A stretch of DNA of 8,879 nucleotides, from positions 1 to 8,879 of the forward strand of contig SLIC01000133.1 in the NCBI GenBank assembly GCA_007135845.1, written 5' to 3'. Positions 5,767 to 8,879 of this stretch are shown one piece after another; positions within the stretch are counted from its first letter, which is position 1; every line of letters starts with the position of its first letter. Made by a program: the position numbers and the translations under genes. Under the pieces are notes generated by a model that saw only the letters and a list, made by a program, of their open reading frames with translations, was not told the DNA's origin and searched no databases. This DNA comes from Candidatus Brevefilum sp. Lineage in GTDB: Bacteria > Chloroflexota > Anaerolineae > Anaerolineales > Anaerolineaceae.

Positions 5767-6563
5767 GGCTTATCCTCTTGATGGTCAGCCAGCACCCGGT
5801 GGGGGATACCGTGGGCAATCAGATCTACCGGGCAGCCATAAGTGGCCTGGAGCATCTCAGCGGTGATTTCTTTTTCGCCGTGGTAGTGCATCTCACGGTT
5901 GAGGCAGGCGATCGATTTGACATGGCTGGAGACGGTGTTTAGGTCATGTGAAACCAGCAGGATGGTGACGCCGTGCTGGTTGATCTGGTTGAGCAGGTCA
6001 TAGATCTGTTGGCTGGCTTCGATATCAACGCTGATGGTGGGCTCGTCCAGCAGCAGCAGTTTTGGTTCTGCTGCCAGGGCACGGGCAATGTAGACCCGTT
6101 GTCGCTGACCACCAGAGAGTTCCCGCAGTGCCCGGTTTTTATGTTTGAGCATCCCGACCCAATCCAGACGTTCATGGGCAATAGCATTGTCCTGGTCATT
6201 GTAAGGTTTGAACAGCCGTTTGGGGCTCAACCGCCCCATCCTGACCACATCCAAAACGCTGATGGGGAAATCTGCATCGTATATAGAAAACTGGGGCACA
6301 TACCCGATACGGCTGCGACCGCGCTGGGGTGATTGGCCCATCACCCGCACGATGCCCTTGATGGGTGGGATCAAGCCGAGAATGGTCTTCAGCAGCGTGG
6401 TCTTCCCACCGCCGTTGGGTCCGATCAGTCCGACAAAATCATCTTTCCAGACGGTCAGGTTGATGTCGAACAGGACGGTCTCGTTGTTGTACCCGGTGTA
6501 GAGGTGCTCGATCTGCACCAGTGGTGTGTTATTTGGAACGGGGGAAGTTGATGTTTGTGCCAT
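5763..6563 (-). CDS. znuC: Zinc/metal ABC transporter ATP-binding protein
   Basis: Cytoplasmic ATPase of 266 residues that powers the permease encoded next to it. All expected motifs are present: Walker A GPNGGGKTT (48-56), Q-loop Q91 in GYVPQ, signature LSGGQ (149-153), Walker B LLLLDEP (169-175), and switch His H206 in LVSHD. YVPQFSIYDADFPISV and VVRMG are typical of the ZnuC/MntA/TroB group. ATG 6563 is preceded by AGCAGGA (6578-6572), which overlaps the stop codon of the GerW-like gene 13 bases upstream, suggesting one transcript. The last residues after about 225 include two His and one Cys (YHGE, YGCP, AHGIPH), a modest tail compared with the core fold. Confidence 0.94.
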   Translation of the reverse strand: MAQTSTSPVPNNTPLVQIEHLYTGYNNETVLFDINLTVWKDDFVGLIGPNGGGKTTLLKTILGLIPPIKGIVRVMGQSPQRGRSRIGYVPQFSIYDADFPISVLDVVRMGRLSPKRLFKPYNDQDNAIAHERLDWVGMLKHKNRALRELSGGQRQRVYIARALAAEPKLLLLDEPTISVDIEASQQIYDLLNQINQHGVTILLVSHDLNTVSSHVKSIACLNREMHYHGEKEITAEMLQATYGCPVDLIAHGIPHRVLADHQEDKP

Positions 6564-6576
6564 TGAGATGATCCTG

Positions 6577-7014
6577 CTATTTAGCCAAATTCCTCATCTT
6601 GTGTTTGGCTATCTTTTTCCCTGTTAGGGTGGCGATGACAGCTGCCATCATACTGAAGAAGCCGAGGCAGATTTTAGTGATGTCGATGATCGGTTCAACC
6701 TTGACTCCATCCGGTCTGATGCTGATAACGGCAACCGGGCGGGCATAGCTGCCGCCACCACCGCCGCCACCGCCGTTGACCTCGCTGCGTTTTTCGTGTT
6801 CTGAGCCGCTGCGGTCGAGCACAAAACCGCCCAGCCCATAGCCCAGCCCGATGTTGACGCTGCTGGCAGTGATCACGGTGGTATCACCCTGCTGGATAGG
6901 TTCCCCGAAGACGGCTTTAGGCGAGGCGGCATCCGTTACTTTGCTCATCAAGGTCAGTCCTTCGGTGGGGAATTTGATTGCATCGAGAAAGATTTCATTT
7001 TTTATTTCGGTCAT
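6577..7014 (-). CDS. GerW/YtfJ-family protein with Gly8 loop and C-terminal membrane helix
   Basis: Protein of 145 residues resembling the GerW/YtfJ family (spore germination protein family, PF09579 from memory). The family pattern is visible as SKVTDAASPKAVFGEPIQQGDTTVI (read in two parts), VNIGLGYGLGGF (53-64), a run of eight glycines (81-88), and ARPVAVISIRPDGVKVEPI (91-109). A hydrophobic helix at about 112-130 and a Lys-rich tail follow, so it is probably membrane-anchored. In Bacillus the family acts in spore germination; here it lies between the binding protein and ATPase genes of a zinc importer, with its stop 13 bases before znuC. AAGGAGA at 7027-7021 supports ATG 7014. A metal-linked role is inference from position. 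Confidence 0.75.
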   Translation of the reverse strand: MTEIKNEIFLDAIKFPTEGLTLMSKVTDAASPKAVFGEPIQQGDTTVITASSVNIGLGYGLGGFVLDRSGSEHEKRSEVNGGGGGGGGSYARPVAVISIRPDGVKVEPIIDITKICLGFFSMMAAVIATLTGKKIAKHKMRNLAK

Positions 7015-7029
7015 TGTTTTTCTCCTTGT

Positions 7030-7068
7030 GTAACACTCTTTGAGTTACTTGGTACTCTTTTGAGTTCC
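7030..7068. promoter_or_regulatory. Two tandem ACTC/GAGT dyads upstream of the GerW-like gene
   Basis: Two imperfect palindromes lie side by side: GTAACACTC-TT-TGAGTTAC (7030-7048) and GGTACTC-TTTT-GAGTTCC (7051-7068). Their ACTC half-sites are 19 bases apart, close to two helical turns. They sit in the 78-base gap before ATG 7014. They may bind a regulator or fold in the mRNA; no T-run makes them terminators. Confidence 0.45.
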
Positions 7069-7092
7069 GTTCTACCGATTACATTCAACCAA

Positions 7093-7452
7093 CTAAGCTC
7101 TGCTATTAGACCGTAATAGTATATACAGGCTCAGTGCCGTCAGCCCAAACAATGACACTAAGATGATGTGTGTCAGGTCATAAATGGGGATGGTGCGGGT
7201 GCTTTCTTCCTGTTTGATGATCAATGCAGCAGGCCGCTGGTGAATGAAAACCAGACCTTTATCCTTATGCAGCAATCCAGGCAGCCCCAGGCTCATTCGT
7301 CGTGAGACCGGTGTAACCGAAATCGACCCGCGGGTGATTGTAACACCCCGCAACCACTGGTGCTGGAGGAGTCCGGTTGCTTCTGTCTTGGATGCATTGT
7401 TGACAATGCGCCGATCTTTGCTCATCTTACGCCCATGAGGGTGGTTTCCCAT
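7093..7452 (-). CDS. Short GerW-like membrane protein lacking the Gly loop
   Basis: Unassigned protein of 119 residues. The C-terminal half aligns without gaps to the neighbouring GerW-like protein: RPAALI (73-78) matches RPVAVI (92-97), and PIYDLTHIIL (89-98) matches PIIDITKICL (108-117), with the same 15-residue spacing. A membrane helix (about 95-113) follows in both. Between VTITRGSISVTPVSRR (37-52) and HQRPAA there is no Gly-rich run. It therefore looks like a shortened divergent paralog. The start is uncertain: ATG 7452 has GGGG directly against it, and ATG 7425 (MSKDRR) lacks a clear ribosome site. It is probably the first gene of the transcript continuing to znuC and znuB. Function unknown. 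Confidence 0.6.
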   Translation of the reverse strand: MGNHPHGRKMSKDRRIVNNASKTEATGLLQHQWLRGVTITRGSISVTPVSRRMSLGLPGLLHKDKGLVFIHQRPAALIIKQEESTRTIPIYDLTHIILVSLFGLTALSLYILLRSNSRA

Positions 7453-7520
7453 CCCCAGATGCTGCCAGGGATGAGAAACCGTGGATTTTCTGTATCTGCC
7501 AGTTTCCTGGCGTTTATGGC

Positions 7521-7545
7521 TGATGGATTTACCATATGACCATCA
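7521..7545. promoter_or_regulatory. Dyad at the internal promoter start point
   Basis: TGATGG (7521-7526) and CCATCA (7540-7545) are perfect inverted 6-mers around 13 bases that contain CATATG. The dyad covers the expected start of the promoter at 7546-7574, so it is a possible operator. It does not resemble a Fur/Zur box. Confidence 0.3.
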
Positions 7546-7574
7546 ATTATACTGTTTTTGTCTTAATTTCCCAA
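7546..7574 (-). promoter_or_regulatory. Internal promoter for the gerW-like/znuCB genes
   Basis: On the minus strand, TTGGGA (7574-7569) and a perfect TATAAT (7551-7546) are separated by exactly 17 bases. The -35 lies in the last codons of znuA. Transcription would start near 7539, ahead of the short GerW-like gene, so these four genes may be expressed apart from znuA. Confidence 0.65.
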
Positions 7575-8777
7575 TGCAGTGGCGAAGGCTTCTGCCACGG
7601 TTTCGAGGTTGGTCAGCCAGTCGAAGGCCAGCGGGTCGACCTTGACCACGCCGCCGCCGATTTCCTGGGCAATCGCCCGGGCATTGGCTTCGCTGAATTG
7701 CGGTTGGACGAACACCACGCTAATCTCCTCTTCCAGGGCCTGGTCGATCAGGGCTGCCAGTCCCCTGGCACTGGGATCCATGCCGCCAACTTTGATCGGA
7801 AGCTGTGTCAGGCCGTAGGCTTCTGCAAAGTAGCCCCAGGCTGGATGGTAGACCATAAAGTTACGCCGGGTCAGACCGGACAGCGTATCGGTGATGCGAG
7901 CATCGAGGGCTTCAATTTCAGCCACCAGCTCTTCAAAGTTGGCGGTGAACACGGCTTCATTTTCGGGGCTGACGGCGACCAGTGCGTTGTAAATGTTCGT
8001 GGCAATGATTTTGCCGTTAGCGGGGGTCAACCAAACGTGGGGGTCAAGGCCCAATTCATCATGATGGTGATGGCCGTGATCATCTTCGTCATGGTGGTCG
8101 TGATCGTCGTGGTGCCCGTGATCGTCCTCATCATGATGGTCGTGATCGTCGTGGTGCCCGTGATCGTCCTCATCATGATGGTCGTGATCGTCGTGATGGC
8201 CGTGATCATCGTCGTCATGGTGGTCGTGATCGTCGTGATGGCCGTGATCGTCCTCATCATGGTGGTCGTGATCATCGTGGTGCCCGTGATCATCCTCGTC
8301 ATGATGGTCATGGTCGTCGTGATGGCCGTGGTCATCCTCGTCATGATGGTCGTGGTCGTCGTGATGGTGCCCGTGTTCGTCTTCATGATCATGGGTGTGG
8401 GGGATGGTTTCCATGATGCGTGTAATGCCTTCCGAGCTGTCGATGATCTCCATATCGGGGTTGGTATCCTCAAAGCGCGGCAGCCAGGCGTCTTCGTATT
8501 CGATGCCGATGCTGAAGAAGATCACAGATTCGCTCAAGGCGATCATCTGGTCTGGTCTGGGCTCATAGGTGTGGGCATCATCGCCGGGGCCGACCATCAC
8601 ATTGACGGCCACCAGGTCACCAGCGATTCTCTCGACGAAGAATGCCTGGGGCAGGATGCTGACGGTCACCTGGACGGGTCCGTCAGGCTCCTCGCTGGCC
8701 GTGGTTGGTGCACAGGCATTGAGTGCCAACGACAGGGCAAACAGGATGGTTACAAATAGAATAGATCGTTTTTTCAT
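7563..8777 (-). CDS. znuA: Zinc ABC transporter substrate-binding lipoprotein with a giant His/Asp repeat loop
   Basis: Extracytoplasmic metal-binding lipoprotein of 404 residues in the ZnuA/TroA (cluster A-I) family. The lipobox LNAC puts lipid on C22. Expected metal ligands are H69 in GDDAHTYEP, H247 in DPHVWL, H311 in YHPAWGYF and D381 in VDPLAFDW. HPAWGYF and QPQFS are typical of zinc-type members. Between the first two ligands lies a charged loop (127-239) with 51 His, most of it seven tandem 14-residue units DDHDHHDEDDHGHH (140-237; one unit has Asp for Glu). ZnuA loops are usually much shorter, so the protein is longer than normal by roughly 80-100 residues. The loop probably gathers or buffers zinc. 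AGGAG at 8788-8784 supports the start. A Fur-like gene ends 54 bases upstream. Confidence 0.93.
   Translation of the reverse strand: MKKRSILFVTILFALSLALNACAPTTASEEPDGPVQVTVSILPQAFFVERIAGDLVAVNVMVGPGDDAHTYEPRPDQMIALSESVIFFSIGIEYEDAWLPRFEDTNPDMEIIDSSEGITRIMETIPHTHDHEDEHGHHHDDHDHHDEDDHGHHDDHDHHDEDDHGHHDDHDHHDEDDHGHHDDHDHHDDDDHGHHDDHDHHDEDDHGHHDDHDHHDEDDHGHHDDHDHHDEDDHGHHHHDELGLDPHVWLTPANGKIIATNIYNALVAVSPENEAVFTANFEELVAEIEALDARITDTLSGLTRRNFMVYHPAWGYFAEAYGLTQLPIKVGGMDPSARGLAALIDQALEEEISVVFVQPQFSEANARAIAQEIGGGVVKVDPLAFDWLTNLETVAEAFATALGN
8067..8360 (-). repeat. 42-bp coding minisatellite, seven units, in znuA
   Basis: Seven contiguous 42-base units, each encoding 14 residues. The units at 8109-8150 and 8151-8192 are identical in all 42 bases; the others differ mainly at synonymous positions. 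This indicates a recent unit duplication in an older array. There are no spacers between units. Confidence 0.92.
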
Positions 8778-8792
8778 GATTAACTCCTTTAT

Positions 8793-8807
8793 TGAAAAAC
8801 ATTTTCA
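8793..8807. promoter_or_regulatory. Candidate Fur/Zur box upstream of znuA
   Basis: TGAAAAACATTTTCA is a 6-3-6 perfect palindrome. Compared with the classic 7-1-7 Fur-family box (TGATAAT-N-ATTATCA) it matches 11 of 14 positions. It sits just upstream of the znuA ribosome site (8784-8788) and below the regulator's terminator, where binding would block znuA expression. Metal specificity cannot be read from the site. Confidence 0.6.
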
Positions 8808-8819
8808 TTACGTGACATT

Positions 8820-8852
8820 AAAAAACCCACCTTATGCTGCTTTGCAGGTGGG
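8820..8852 (-). terminator. Rho-independent terminator of the Fur/Zur-like gene
   Basis: On the minus strand CCCACCT (8852-8846) pairs with AGGTGGG (8832-8826) around a 13-base loop and is followed by TTTTTT (8825-8820). The stem's 5' arm lies in the coding sequence and the stop codon falls at the base of the 3' arm. Read-through would enter znuA. Confidence 0.8.
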
Positions 8853-8879
8853 ACATAAACCATACAGCTCCAACAAATG
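8832..8879 (-). CDS. Fur/Zur-family regulator, C-terminal end only
   Basis: Only the last 15 codons and the stop lie in the window: HLLELYGLCPTCKAA. The ending LYGLCPTC with its CxxC is the hallmark C-terminal structural-zinc motif of Fur-family repressors. The gene runs in from beyond the right edge. Next to a zinc-uptake operon with a Fur-box-like palindrome, Zur is the most likely identity, but PerR or Fur cannot be excluded from 15 residues. It is on the same strand as znuA, 54 bases upstream, with a terminator between. Confidence 0.8.
   Translation of the reverse strand, partial: HLLELYGLCPTCKAA

Noticed and set aside
5288..5818. 176-codon - frame overlapping znuB and znuC
   Set aside because: It is an alternate frame of two intact, translationally coupled transporter genes.
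8067..8360. Regular repeats suggesting a CRISPR array
   Set aside because: Units are contiguous with no spacers, keep a 42-base coding period, and encode part of znuA.
7536..8759. 407-codon open frame on the + strand across znuA
   Set aside because: It is antisense to the well-supported znuA. The repeated Val/Met/Ile-rich product is the reverse reading of the His/Asp repeat, and no ribosome site or family fits.

Overview
The window looks like chromosomal DNA of a Chloroflexota bacterium, most likely Anaerolineae. This rests on Thr/Pro linkers of the TPTQTPGPA type, the CPYLG-type Cys-rich N-termini fused to LysM domains, and lipoproteins with long acidic or Thr-rich spacers. That placement is inference; there is no rRNA or tRNA here to confirm it.

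Left part (1-3096, + strand). Two paralogous membrane proteins (200-1102 and 2206-3096) share one architecture: a six-Cys cytoplasmic N-terminus, one membrane segment, a Thr/Pro linker, and an outer LysM domain followed by a degenerate second LysM. Between them, in about 1.1 kb with no intact gene, lies a decayed tyrosine-kinase-like ATPase of the CpsD/CapB/Wzc (BY-kinase) type. It is broken by stops and frameshifts but still readable by eye across all + frames (about 1403-2043).

Middle (3247-4063, + strand). A compact toxin-antitoxin operon: a strong extended -10 promoter, a palindromic candidate operator over the start point, an AbrB/MazE-type antitoxin with a near-perfect Shine-Dalgarno, and a PIN-domain toxin that starts on GTG one base after the antitoxin stop. 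About 290 bp of gene-free, repeat-rich DNA follows.

Right part (4351-8879, all - strand). Reading leftward from the right edge: the last 15 codons of a Fur/Zur-type regulator with its CxxC zinc motif and a terminator; a Fur/Zur-box-like palindrome; znuA (zinc-binding lipoprotein) with a very long His/Asp loop of seven 14-residue repeats; a second promoter; a short GerW-like membrane protein; a GerW/YtfJ-family protein with a Gly8 loop; znuC (ATPase); znuB (permease, ATGA overlap with znuC); and a separately expressed small cytochrome-c-like lipoprotein whose heme motif has lost its first cysteine.

Functionally, the right part is a high-affinity zinc (or related divalent metal) uptake locus, probably controlled by the adjoining regulator. 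The unexpected feature is the pair of GerW-family proteins set between the binding protein and the ATPase/permease, on what looks like the same transcript as znuCB.
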